A stretch of DNA of 26,069 nt from an uncultured Methanomethylovorans sp. (GTDB lineage: Archaea; Halobacteriota; Methanosarcinia; Methanosarcinales; Methanosarcinaceae), in the NCBI GenBank assembly GCA_937968035.1, contig CALBTS010000732.1, forward strand, positions 1 through 26,069, read 5' to 3'. The notes beneath the pieces were generated by a model. The model searched no databases. It saw nothing but the letters and a program-made list of their open reading frames with translations, and was not told the DNA's origin. Within the stretch, counting starts at the first letter, position 1, and every line of letters starts with the position of its first letter. Below are positions 1 to 7,613 of this stretch, piece after piece. A program made the translations under genes and the position numbers.

Positions 1-218
1 TCAAATTCGACTGCTATTACTCTGCCGGCCCGGCGCAATAGACGCTCTGTCAGGTTGCCTATGCCTGCACCGATCTCAAGGATAGTCTCATCAGGAGCAA
101 TATTTGCAGATTCGACTATCCTGTCCAGGATAGCCTCATCCACCAGAAAATGCTGGTCATGCTGCCCACCTTGTATGCCATAATGGCGCAGAATACTGCG
201 GACCAAGGATACTTCCAC
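1..218 (-). CDS. ksgA: 16S rRNA dimethyladenosine transferase KsgA/RsmA/Dim1, N-terminal part (cut by window edge)
   Basis: This enzyme dimethylates two adjacent adenines near the 3' end of 16S rRNA during small-subunit maturation, using S-adenosylmethionine. The visible 72 residues include the family's N-terminal GQHDQHFLVDEAILDRIV stretch and SAM-binding motif I (ILEIGAGIGNLTERLL), followed by the acidic strand that ends motif II. I chose the GTG at 218 because it lies 2 bases after the stop of the DUF655 gene, with an AGGAATAAGG purine stretch in front, and no in-frame ATG exists nearby. It is translationally linked to DUF655 and rpoF, a common archaeal neighbourhood. The C-terminal three quarters lie outside the window. 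Confidence 0.9.
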   Translation of the reverse strand, partial: MEVSLVRSILRHYGIQGGQHDQHFLVDEAILDRIVESANIAPDETILEIGAGIGNLTERLLRRAGRVIAVEF

Positions 219-220
219 CC

Positions 221-826
221 TTATTCCTGCTTGGGACGGCGGGGAGGCAGGGTAAATAGCCTGTATTTGATATTGTCGTCCTTGAGCTCATCGATTATAC
301 GGTTAGCGATGATCTTTTCAGGAGAGTGCAGGCCCCCTATTCTTCCGTGAAGTTCTTTAAGGCTGGTGAAATTGCCTTTCTTACGTTCATCGATGATAGC
401 CCACATGAGCTTCTTCCCGATACCCGGAAGTAGTTCCAGCATGTGCAATCGATTGGTTATAGGATGCGCATCATTGAAGAAATCCACGAAACGCTGCTCA
501 TCAAGAAGTACCATCTTCTCAACCATATATGGAAGCTCTAGCTGAGAGCCATGGCTGAGATCATTGAAACCGATCCTGTGCTTAACATGATCAATAACAT
601 CACGGTCCCCTTCGCCAATATAGACCCTCGACTCGATCTGAGGTACTGCATTCTCTTTTGGTACTAATTCCATGAGGACAAAGTGTTTTTCCCCTACAGC
701 CTGAACGAGAGGTTTTTTCTGGTAGGATGGCTTGGAATCCACACTACTGCCGTAGGGCAGATAATCTATGATCCATGCGTAGTCCTCTCTTTCAGGTGAT
801 TTTCCCCTTGTCATCATACTAAACAC
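221..826 (-). CDS. DUF655 family protein with helix-hairpin-helix region
   Basis: A conserved archaeal protein of 201 residues whose biochemical role is not established. A predicted nucleic-acid-binding function follows from the C-terminal helix-hairpin-helix signature: LLPGIGKKLMWAIIDERKKG is followed by the second hairpin IGGLHSPEKIIANRIIDEL (about residues 130-185). The N-terminal half is beta-rich, with an OB-like run (VEKHFVLMELVPKE, SRVYIGEGDRD). Its place between rpoF and ksgA suggests a role in rRNA or ribosome maturation. That is inferred from context only. The alternative starts M1 and M4/M5 are all close together; the upstream ATG is used here. Confidence 0.85.
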   Translation of the reverse strand: MFSMMTRGKSPEREDYAWIIDYLPYGSSVDSKPSYQKKPLVQAVGEKHFVLMELVPKENAVPQIESRVYIGEGDRDVIDHVKHRIGFNDLSHGSQLELPYMVEKMVLLDEQRFVDFFNDAHPITNRLHMLELLPGIGKKLMWAIIDERKKGNFTSLKELHGRIGGLHSPEKIIANRIIDELKDDNIKYRLFTLPPRRPKQE

Positions 827-895
827 TTCCGTAAAACTAACCGCTAATGCTTGCGTACAACAATCAAAATAAAAATGGGATATTCAAATATAAAT

Positions 896-1249
896 CTATT
901 CTACTGCCTCGCTCACAAGGTCCAATATCGAGTCCAGCTCGGATTCGGAAAGAGTGTACCGTTCCTTTGCATACAGGGTCCTGAGTTCGTCCCTTGTCTG
1001 GGGAGCTATGTCGGCTATCCGTACAGCGATCTCTGGTTTCATCTTTTCCAATTCCATGAGCTTGTTAACAAGTTCCCGTGACCTCTGGGCGCTCATCCTG
1101 GAGAACATCTCTGCATGGTTGATAGCCTTACGTAGCTCGTACCTGAGCTCCTCTCCTTTACTTAGGCGATCTTCCATGATCTCATTGAGCATCTCCCTGA
1201 CCTCAGAGATGGTCAGAAGTTCTTCACTTAGAATGTTCTTTACTATCAT
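896..1249 (-). CDS. rpoF: DNA-directed RNA polymerase subunit F (Rpo4/Rpb4 homologue)
   Basis: Rpo4 pairs with Rpo7 to form the RNA polymerase stalk, which helps open complex formation and RNA binding. The 117-residue length and all-helical composition fit the family. The start MIVKNILSEELLTISEVREML and the C-terminal HRDC-like helices (MKPEIAVRIADIAPQTRDELRTLY) are typical. No Shine-Dalgarno sequence is visible directly before the ATG, so the message may start close to it. A long AT-rich inverted repeat lies just upstream, between this gene and rpl21e. The gene sits 69 bases upstream of the DUF655 gene on the same strand. Confidence 0.93.
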   Translation of the reverse strand: MIVKNILSEELLTISEVREMLNEIMEDRLSKGEELRYELRKAINHAEMFSRMSAQRSRELVNKLMELEKMKPEIAVRIADIAPQTRDELRTLYAKERYTLSESELDSILDLVSEAVE

Positions 1250-1289
1250 CTAAATACACTCTTAATGTATCCTACAGTATGTGGAACTC

Positions 1290-1339
1290 TATCGATAACA
1301 TATATCTTATACTCACACATCAAGATATATTTATCGATA
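1290..1339. repeat. Long inverted repeat between rpl21e and rpoF
   Basis: The left arm at 1290-1308 (TATCGATAACATATATCTT) and right arm at 1322-1339 (AAGATATATTTATCGATA) are complementary over 18 pairs with a single bulged C, around a 13-base loop. Both flanking genes are read on the minus strand. The structure could therefore form in a read-through transcript, or serve as a protein-binding site in front of rpoF. There is no T-run typical of a terminator directly after it. Confidence 0.8.
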
Positions 1340-1377
1340 ATGATCTTAAAATGTTGCCAGTGAAGGTATTATTCCCA

Positions 1378-1662
1378 TCACTTCTGGGGTTTCAGGTGCT
1401 GCGGCAGGGAAATTACCTCTTTCATGGAATTCCCGTCCCTTACCTGCAATAGATAAGCTCTGCCCCTCTGGCCAACGACTTTACCCGTGCTTCCCTGAAA
1501 TTTCGGATTTGGCATTCCTTTTTGGACACTTGGGTCTATATCTATGTGTACCATCTGCCCGTTATTGAATTCCTGAATAGCCTTACTTACTGGGGAAATA
1601 CCTCTTTCCCTTATGGTCTTCTTCAATTTGTACCTTGTACAGTGTCTCTCACCATGTGACAT
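1378..1662 (-). CDS. rpl21e: 50S ribosomal protein L21e
   Basis: A small basic large-subunit protein of archaea and eukaryotes. The 94 residues show the SH3-like barrel signature of the family: [20 protein letters not shown], then [18 protein letters not shown]. The N-terminus is basic ([12 protein letters not shown]), and the length is normal. A GGAGAAG ribosome binding site lies about six bases before the ATG. It is probably co-transcribed with pus10 upstream (42-base gap) and rpoF downstream. Confidence 0.95.
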   Translation of the reverse strand: MSHGERHCTRYKLKKTIRERGISPVSKAIQEFNNGQMVHIDIDPSVQKGMPNPKFQGSTGKVVGQRGRAYLLQVRDGNSMKEVISLPQHLKPQK

Positions 1663-1704
1663 AATTCTTCTCCGTTGTATGTATTGTGATTAATGGATAA
1701 TAGC

Positions 1705-2997
1705 TCAAATGTCAACGTTCACTACATCAAGTTCAGCAACTGTTGCCTGCTTACATAATATTCCGGTGAGACTTGGAACGGTCCGTCCTTCATCGCCGGA
1801 TACGAGTTCTTTTACATAGAGGCCGCCCTCGCAGCTGACCCTCACTATTGCATGGTCTGCTTCCCATCCTAAAAGTTCTATAACATGGACATACCTTTTT
1901 CGGATCAGATCAGCCCTTCTGTGAGATACGCGCTGAGGCGTCCGTTGCTGGATCTCTGCACCTGAAAGACTTTCCAGTGCTGATATTAGTTCTTCCTTTG
2001 AAACTGGGTCAGTGAATGTAACTTTAAGGTTATATACTTTATCCGCATGAGCTGATTTCAGCTTCTCTACCACATCCTTTGATACGACCTGCAACCCATG
2101 TACTTCCACCTTACCACCGGCATGAGCATTAATAGCTTCCTGAAGCTGTTTCAGATCGATGGTACGAATTCGTGGACTGATGGCCTCCACCACAAAAGGT
2201 CTGCCATTGCCCAGCATAAGAGCATCTATATCTTCCCTTCCGGCACCATGGAATGCAGTATCAGCAGCAGAGGCTACATCGATAACATCTTTTTTTATCA
2301 GCTCATCTACAGATTCCGGGTACTGCTTACCGGTAAAACTACATTTTTCGCATCCTCTGCCTTTACAATTACGACATGGCCACCTTGTCTGAGGGATTCC
2401 CCTGATAAGTTTCTTGTAGCGGCCCTCTATGTAAAGAGATCGTATCTGAAGGCTCAGGGTCTCGGTAGCGAGGCCAAGCATCACAACTATCTCGGGCTTT
2501 TCGAAGTCCACCACTTTGCCGGTCCTGGATGCGATAAGTTTTCCCACTTCTCTGTTCATTTCGGTCTTTAGCTGCTCAGCATGGGCGATCCCGCATTCGC
2601 TCCAGAGGATCTCCTCGTTCTCACTCAGAAGGCCGCTGACCTTGGTGCCCACAAGAAAACTGGAATATTCAAGACCATCAAGTGCAGCAACGGCAAGATC
2701 GACCCATTTTTCAAGGTCACCGAACAAACCAAGACATACCCAGCAACGCTCGTCTTCCCCATCCACACCAAGTACCTTTCTCACATAACCGGAGCTTGAA
2801 GCAAGCTCTCTGAGGAGAGAATCATCTCCTTCTTCTTTATGTATCCTGTGTCCTTCCATGGCAAGTGCCATCTTCAGACCATTGCCCCTCTGGGCATTGG
2901 TAAGACCCGTGGATAACTTTGCGAACTGCCTTCCCATGCAGTTGTCGCAGATCGGCCCTTCATGGATTATCATCTTAGCGGTATCGAATATGCTCAT
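1705..2997 (-). CDS. pus10: tRNA pseudouridine synthase Pus10 (positions 54/55)
   Basis: Archaeal Pus10 makes pseudouridine 55 and 54 in the T-arm of tRNA. The 430-residue protein has the N-terminal zinc-binding and THUMP-containing part, with cysteine pairs C17/C20 (CDNC) and C85/C88 (CWVC). A CRNCKGRGCEKC knuckle follows at about 208-219. The synthase core contains HGAGREDIDALMLGNGRPF at about 250-267. Asp258 in REDIDA is the expected nucleophile by family knowledge. AGTGATC in front of the ATG serves as ribosome binding site. The next gene upstream in the transcript is trmY, whose product methylates the pseudouridine that Pus10 can make at position 54. Confidence 0.93.
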   Translation of the reverse strand: MSIFDTAKMIIHEGPICDNCMGRQFAKLSTGLTNAQRGNGLKMALAMEGHRIHKEEGDDSLLRELASSSGYVRKVLGVDGEDERCWVCLGLFGDLEKWVDLAVAALDGLEYSSFLVGTKVSGLLSENEEILWSECGIAHAEQLKTEMNREVGKLIASRTGKVVDFEKPEIVVMLGLATETLSLQIRSLYIEGRYKKLIRGIPQTRWPCRNCKGRGCEKCSFTGKQYPESVDELIKKDVIDVASAADTAFHGAGREDIDALMLGNGRPFVVEAISPRIRTIDLKQLQEAINAHAGGKVEVHGLQVVSKDVVEKLKSAHADKVYNLKVTFTDPVSKEELISALESLSGAEIQQRTPQRVSHRRADLIRKRYVHVIELLGWEADHAIVRVSCEGGLYVKELVSGDEGRTVPSLTGILCKQATVAELDVVNVDI

Positions 2998-3052
2998 CTG
3001 ATCACTCTGAATTTATGTCCTGGTCATCTAATGACAAACCAAGATAAAACAG

Positions 3053-3679
3053 TTATCTTTGTATCTGACCGAACGCAACTCTATCTAGCTCATTGTGTAT
3101 AAGGATTATGCAATGATCTGCATGTAATGATAACGGACCTACTGAGATAGTGCCTGCGGACAGCTCCATTACAAGTTTTTCCTCATCTTCCGTAAGCCCA
3201 AGATGATCCCCAAGGATAAAAACTCCGTCTTTGAGCCCCTCAGAGGTACTCCGTATATCTTCACCATCTTCCCTGAAGTAAAATATTTTGCGACCATCAC
3301 TGGAAAATTCACTCAGCAAAGTACTTAGATCAGCTTCTCTTATCCAAACTCCCGGAGTCGAGCGGGTTTCAACGGAAGAGATGTCACCTATATCCAATGC
3401 TTTTTTGATCAATGCGCCCGCACTTCTTTCATCCGGATTTAGATATCTCAGTTTCTCGCCATTGAAACGTATAACCCTGGGAGGATTGGGCTCACCCAGA
3501 AGTAACAGGTGTGCCTGCACGTCCCGTCGCAGATCGTGAGACAGGAAAAAAACCGAATTTATACATCTGCAGAGGATATCCATCCTTCCTGCAGAGCCGG
3601 GCATATCATTAAGTGAAAAGCCTCCGGTTGTAACAGCCTTATGTCCAATTATAATGAAATCCTGCATGTTCTCATCCAT
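3053..3679 (-). CDS. trmY: tRNA (pseudouridine54-N1)-methyltransferase TrmY
   Basis: A SPOUT-class methyltransferase that converts pseudouridine 54 of tRNA to N1-methylpseudouridine, the archaeal counterpart of m5U54. Family marks are the N-terminal FIIIGHKAVTTGGFSLNDMPGSAGRMDIL block, the central LLLLGEPNPPRVIRFNGEKL, and the C-terminal knot region DGVFILGDHLGLTEDEEKL with the following SVGPLSLHADHCIILIHNELD. Length (208) is normal. Two starts are possible: the ATG at 3679, and the ATG at 3667, which has a better-placed GGATGAG in front. The gene lies 55 bases upstream of pus10, so the two-step modification of position 54 appears to be one operon. Confidence 0.92.
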   Translation of the reverse strand: MDENMQDFIIIGHKAVTTGGFSLNDMPGSAGRMDILCRCINSVFFLSHDLRRDVQAHLLLLGEPNPPRVIRFNGEKLRYLNPDERSAGALIKKALDIGDISSVETRSTPGVWIREADLSTLLSEFSSDGRKIFYFREDGEDIRSTSEGLKDGVFILGDHLGLTEDEEKLVMELSAGTISVGPLSLHADHCIILIHNELDRVAFGQIQR

Positions 3680-3714
3680 TTAAAGAATAAACCTTCGCAT
3701 ATTACACACAAAGA

Positions 3715-5112
3715 TCAGACACCAATATGACCATCAGTATCATTGATGCTGGAATATGATCTTGCGATCTTAACTGCTTGACAGGCAACCTCTTCAGCAC
3801 TTTTTCCGAAAAGCCTGATCATGGGTTCCTTACCAAGACCACCTGTATCATATATAATATCAGGCACTTTTTTCAGACCAAATGAACTGAATTTCACAAT
3901 TGCATTGGTCACGCCCCCATCCATGGTACTGGCCATACTGGCCTGTGCCGGCTCATCAGCCCTGTCAAAAGAAGAAATAGAAAGCCCCATTTCCTTACAT
4001 ATGAGAAGTACTTTTTCCGAGTAACTTAAATTGATAGCTGCCCTTACAAACGGATCAAATTCCATAGCTGCAAGAACCATTCTTCCAACATGTCCACTAC
4101 CTCCGAGTTCCACAACACCTGCGATGTAGGGCTTGTCCCTTACACGGACTATACGTCCGCTAATTCCGGCCACATCTGCCACCACAGTGGCTGAAGGGAT
4201 GGCCATGGCAATATTACATCCCACTTCGGGGATCAGTTGCCCGAACTCATCACATGCGACCAGAACCTCAGCAGCTGAAATAGTATTTTGAAGAGCTGAA
4301 AAGCGATGAGCATCCCTGAGAGTTGAACCCAGCTGGTTTACAGGTCCCACCCCATGCCCCACTTTCACACTGCTGATTATAGCTTTTTCAACAAAGGATT
4401 TTGCAAACGTGGCAGCTTCTATGATCGAATGTCCCTTGGATAGAAAAGCTGCAATGCATGCAGCATAAGTACATCCTGATCCGTGAGTGCCACCTTCCAG
4501 GAACTTACCCGGTACCACAGTGAATTTATCAGAAACAGCTTCATATACCACATCAGATGCATCCAGATGGCCACCTGTGACTATCACGACCTCTACACCA
4601 AACTCTGTGATCTTTTTTGCTGCTTTTTTCGCATCGTCCACATCCTTAATATCAATACCTGAGAGCGTACGTGCTTCATGGACATTGGGCGTTACTACCT
4701 TGCTGAATGGAAGCAGTTCCTCTTTAAGTGCCTTCACAGCATCTTTACGCAAAAGGTCCCCACCTGCTTCCGCTGCCATCACAGGATCCACCACAAGAGA
4801 TAATCTATGAGAACGTGCCTCTTTTGCCACTAAACCAACTATCTCGACAGAAGAGAGCATGCCTGTCTTTGCCCATCTGACATCCATATCAGAACATACG
4901 GCATTTATCTGCGCACTTATTACATGAGGAGGCAGATCATAGGCGCTGAGCACACCCGTTGTATTTTGCGCCGTAACAGAAGTTATGGCACAGCTGCCGT
5001 GTACCCCCAGGACTGCGAAAGTCTTTATATCAGCTTCAATACCTGCACCGCCACCTGAATCAGAACCTGCTATTGTCATTACCACGGGAATACCGGACAT
5101 TATGTTCACCAT
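3715..5112 (-). CDS. thiDN: Bifunctional HMP/HMP-P kinase ThiD fused to thiamine-phosphate synthase ThiN
   Basis: The N-terminal ~270 residues are ThiD, which phosphorylates hydroxymethylpyrimidine twice. It shows [23 protein letters not shown], the [13 protein letters not shown] segment, and the anion-hole motif [17 protein letters not shown]. The C-terminal ~185 residues are ThiN, the archaeal replacement for ThiE, which joins HMP-PP to the thiazole phosphate. They include [33 protein letters not shown] and [19 protein letters not shown]. The true start is probably the ATG at 5100, because GGTGA lies six bases before it, inside the upstream ATGGTGAAC. I see no TPP riboswitch in the leader. 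Confidence 0.93.
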   Translation of the reverse strand: MVNIMSGIPVVMTIAGSDSGGGAGIEADIKTFAVLGVHGSCAITSVTAQNTTGVLSAYDLPPHVISAQINAVCSDMDVRWAKTGMLSSVEIVGLVAKEARSHRLSLVVDPVMAAEAGGDLLRKDAVKALKEELLPFSKVVTPNVHEARTLSGIDIKDVDDAKKAAKKITEFGVEVVIVTGGHLDASDVVYEAVSDKFTVVPGKFLEGGTHGSGCTYAACIAAFLSKGHSIIEAATFAKSFVEKAIISSVKVGHGVGPVNQLGSTLRDAHRFSALQNTISAAEVLVACDEFGQLIPEVGCNIAMAIPSATVVADVAGISGRIVRVRDKPYIAGVVELGGSGHVGRMVLAAMEFDPFVRAAINLSYSEKVLLICKEMGLSISSFDRADEPAQASMASTMDGGVTNAIVKFSSFGLKKVPDIIYDTGGLGKEPMIRLFGKSAEEVACQAVKIARSYSSINDTDGHIGV

Positions 5113-5347
5113 CTGTGTTTCTGCAAAAAGGATTACGATAAGGATACGGGAAGAAATATGGACAATGTCCTAAATACATTATGGTCTGGGGTGATCTATA
5201 CCCTGTTCTTCATGTCATCAATGTAACACCATGTTCGATAGTTTTATATCTGACTATACACAATGGTGACCAGTATAATGCTATCATTCCGTTGATACAC
5301 ATATCATTCCGGACTACTTTGATTTATTAAGGTGAGGGCGGCTTTAA
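5113..5347. promoter_or_regulatory. Divergent promoter region thiDN / lsm
   Basis: This 235-bp gap separates thiDN on the minus strand from lsm on the plus strand. A TATA-like TTTTATATC at 5242-5250 is suitably placed for lsm, with a start of transcription near 5275 and a leader of about 70 bases ending in GGTGAGG before the ATG. No riboswitch-like conserved core or tRNA was found here. Confidence 0.4.
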
Positions 5348-5563
<216 letters not shown>

Positions 5564-5676
5564 CATATTTATCCTATGATACTGTCTGGGGTTCGCCTGA
5601 TACATGGTTAACTAATTGATAGTAAATATAATGATAATTAAATAGAGAGACGAAATAGTAAAAAAGGTGAAGATAG

Positions 5677-5847
5677 ATGTCAAAAGGTACTCCTTCGATG
5701 GGAAAAAGGCAAAAGCGCACACATGTAACATGTAGGCGCTGTGGTAGAGTGTCACTTAACATCCATACAAAACAGTGTACTGCATGTGGTTTTGGCAGGA
5801 CACCACGTATGAGAAGTTATAAATGGGAACGTAAGTGCAAATTCTAA
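5677..5847 (+). CDS. rpl37e: 50S ribosomal protein L37e
   Basis: A 56-residue zinc-binding ribosomal protein, easily missed because of its size. It reads [20 protein letters not shown] and then has a four-cysteine zinc site: C19/C22 (CRRC) and C34/C37 (CTAC). The family's basic [15 protein letters not shown] tail follows. GGTGA six bases before the ATG (5666-5670) fixes the start. It belongs to the lsm-rpl37e-purF transcription unit. Confidence 0.95.
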   Translation: MSKGTPSMGKRQKRTHVTCRRCGRVSLNIHTKQCTACGFGRTPRMRSYKWERKCKF

Positions 5848-5878
5848 GCGTCATAAGATTTTCTCTTTTGGGGTATAG

Positions 5879-7294
5879 ATGAAAGAGGAATGTGGTGTTG
5901 TTGGTGTTGTGATGCAGGATGGCGCATCCACAGACAACCCAACTGCTCTTCAGATATACTATGCCCTTTATGCCCTGCAACACAGAGGGCAGGAATCCAC
6001 AGGTATCACTGTGCATGATGGACTGCATGGTAAATCCATTAAAGGTATGGGGCTGGTGCCCGAAGTTTATGCCAAGAAAGACCTTGTGGAACTAAAAGGC
6101 AACGTAGGTGTAGGCCATGTGCGGTACTCGACGACCGGGGACTCCAAAATAGAGAACTGCCAACCCCTGATAGTAAAGTACAAGAGCGGTACTATAGCGA
6201 TCGCCCATAATGGAAACCTGGCAAACTACAGAGCCTTGAGAGACGAACTGGAATTGGAAGGTCGTATATTCATTACCAATTCCGACACAGAAGTGATCGC
6301 GCACCTTCTTGTAAAAGAACTATTGCGCCACGACCCGATCGGATCGATCTCAAATGTGATCAAAAGGCTAAAGGGTTCATATTCACTTGCCATACTCATA
6401 GATGATCAATTGTATGCGTTACGAGATCCCCTGGGTTTTAAACCATTATGCATAGGGGAACTCGATCGTGGCTTTATAGTTGCCTCCGAAAGTGTTGCTG
6501 TAGACACCCTCAATGGGACATTGATCAGGGAAGTAGAGCCCGGGGAATTGATCGTTTTTAAGAACGATACATTTGAAAGTTATCGCCTGGTTCAGGAGAA
6601 GTGTCATGCACATTGTGTGTTCGAATATGTGTATTTTGCACGTCCTGACTCTATCATTAATGGTAAGCTTGTGTATAATGTCCGGGAGAAGATAGGCAGA
6701 GAACTTGCCCGTGAACATCCGGTAAAAGCAGATATTGTATCACCTGTGCCTGATTCAGGAATAACTTCTGCAATTGGTTATTCATACGAAGCGAATATAA
6801 AGTATAGTGAAGGGCTCATGAAGAACCGGTATATTGGCAGGACATTCATTCTCCCTGGCCAGGCAATGCGCGAAACAGCTGTGCGCCTCAAGATGAACAC
6901 TATCTCCGAGAACGTCAAAGACCAACGGCTAGTCCTTATAGATGACAGTATAGTACGCGGAACTACCTCCAGGCGTATTATTGATATGATAAGGCGTGCC
7001 GGTGCAAAAGAGATACATGCACGCATTGGCAGCCCTCCTATAATATCTCCATGCTATTTTGGAATAGATATGGGTACCAGAAATGAATTGATAGCAGCTC
7101 ATAAAACAGTGGCGGGGGTCGAAGCTGTAATCAATGCCGACTCACTTGGATATTTAAGCATAGAGGGATTGGTCCGGGCAATAGGCATCGAAAAGGAAAA
7201 CCTTTGCCTTGCATGCCTCACCAGTGAATACCCTTTGGATATACCGGGTGAATACTGCCCACGCAGACAACTGAAACTCAATGAGTTTTCCTAA
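5879..7294 (+). CDS. purF: Amidophosphoribosyltransferase (glutamine PRPP amidotransferase)
   Basis: The first committed step of purine synthesis: PRPP plus glutamine gives phosphoribosylamine. The start MKEECGVVGV implies cleavage of a four-residue propeptide to expose catalytic Cys5. The Ntn glutaminase domain includes QHRGQESTGI and GHVRYSTTG, and the PRPP-binding loop is LVLIDDSIVRGTTSR at about 350-365. Cysteines at KCHAHC, SPCYFG, LCLACL and EYC near the C-terminus suggest the iron-sulfur-bearing Bacillus-like class. Length 471 is normal. A run of seven T at 7298-7304 just after the stop is a plausible archaeal terminator. Confidence 0.95.
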   Translation: MKEECGVVGVVMQDGASTDNPTALQIYYALYALQHRGQESTGITVHDGLHGKSIKGMGLVPEVYAKKDLVELKGNVGVGHVRYSTTGDSKIENCQPLIVKYKSGTIAIAHNGNLANYRALRDELELEGRIFITNSDTEVIAHLLVKELLRHDPIGSISNVIKRLKGSYSLAILIDDQLYALRDPLGFKPLCIGELDRGFIVASESVAVDTLNGTLIREVEPGELIVFKNDTFESYRLVQEKCHAHCVFEYVYFARPDSIINGKLVYNVREKIGRELAREHPVKADIVSPVPDSGITSAIGYSYEANIKYSEGLMKNRYIGRTFILPGQAMRETAVRLKMNTISENVKDQRLVLIDDSIVRGTTSRRIIDMIRRAGAKEIHARIGSPPIISPCYFGIDMGTRNELIAAHKTVAGVEAVINADSLGYLSIEGLVRAIGIEKENLCLACLTSEYPLDIPGEYCPRRQLKLNEFS

Positions 7295-7376
7295 AATTTT
7301 TTTGCAACTGGTCATAGAATTTATAGTGAAATTGCTGAATACGAAGAACATTGAGTTAAGAAAATTATAGACTTTA

Positions 7377-7391
7377 AAACATGAAATGTTT
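7377..7391 (-). terminator. Possible terminator stem after tRNA-His
   Basis: AAACAT-GAA-ATGTTT is a perfect six-base inverted repeat directly 3' of the tRNA-His gene on the minus strand, with short T-runs on both sides. The assignment is weak. Confidence 0.35.
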
Positions 7392-7396
7392 GAAAA

Positions 7397-7471
7397 TGGG
7401 GCCGGGATCGAGAGTCGAACTCGAATCGTAGCCTCCACAGGGCCACAGGATAACCGCTACCCCACCCCGGC
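7397..7471 (-). tRNA. tRNA-His(GUG) with encoded CCA
   Basis: Read on the minus strand, the acceptor GCCGGGG pairs with TCCCGGC (G7-U66). The anticodon stem TGGCC/GGCTA encloses the loop CTGTGGA, giving anticodon GTG. The T-arm CGAGTTCGACTCTCG is canonical. Discriminator C73 fits histidine identity, and the 3' CCA is encoded at 7397-7399. The base before G1 is A, so the extra G-1 of tRNA-His must be added after transcription. TATA-like TTTATGTA lies about 55-60 bases upstream. Confidence 0.92.
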
Positions 7472-7613
7472 TCGAAGTAGGAATCACGCGCATTTAGCAC
7501 GAGCACCCTATACATGTATCTCTCTTACATAAACTTTTCCTTCATGAGGCTCAGGGACCACATTAAGAATAGATGTCATCCGAGTCAGTTTAATATAAAA
7601 TATATTGTGATCT

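Noticed and set aside
2098..2571. Plus-strand 157-codon ORF
   Set aside because: It lies entirely within pus10 on the opposite strand and has no domain-like sequence.
5101..5347. TPP riboswitch in front of thiDN
   Set aside because: No conserved CUGAGA-type core or matching helices were seen in the leader, and such riboswitches are rare in this lineage.
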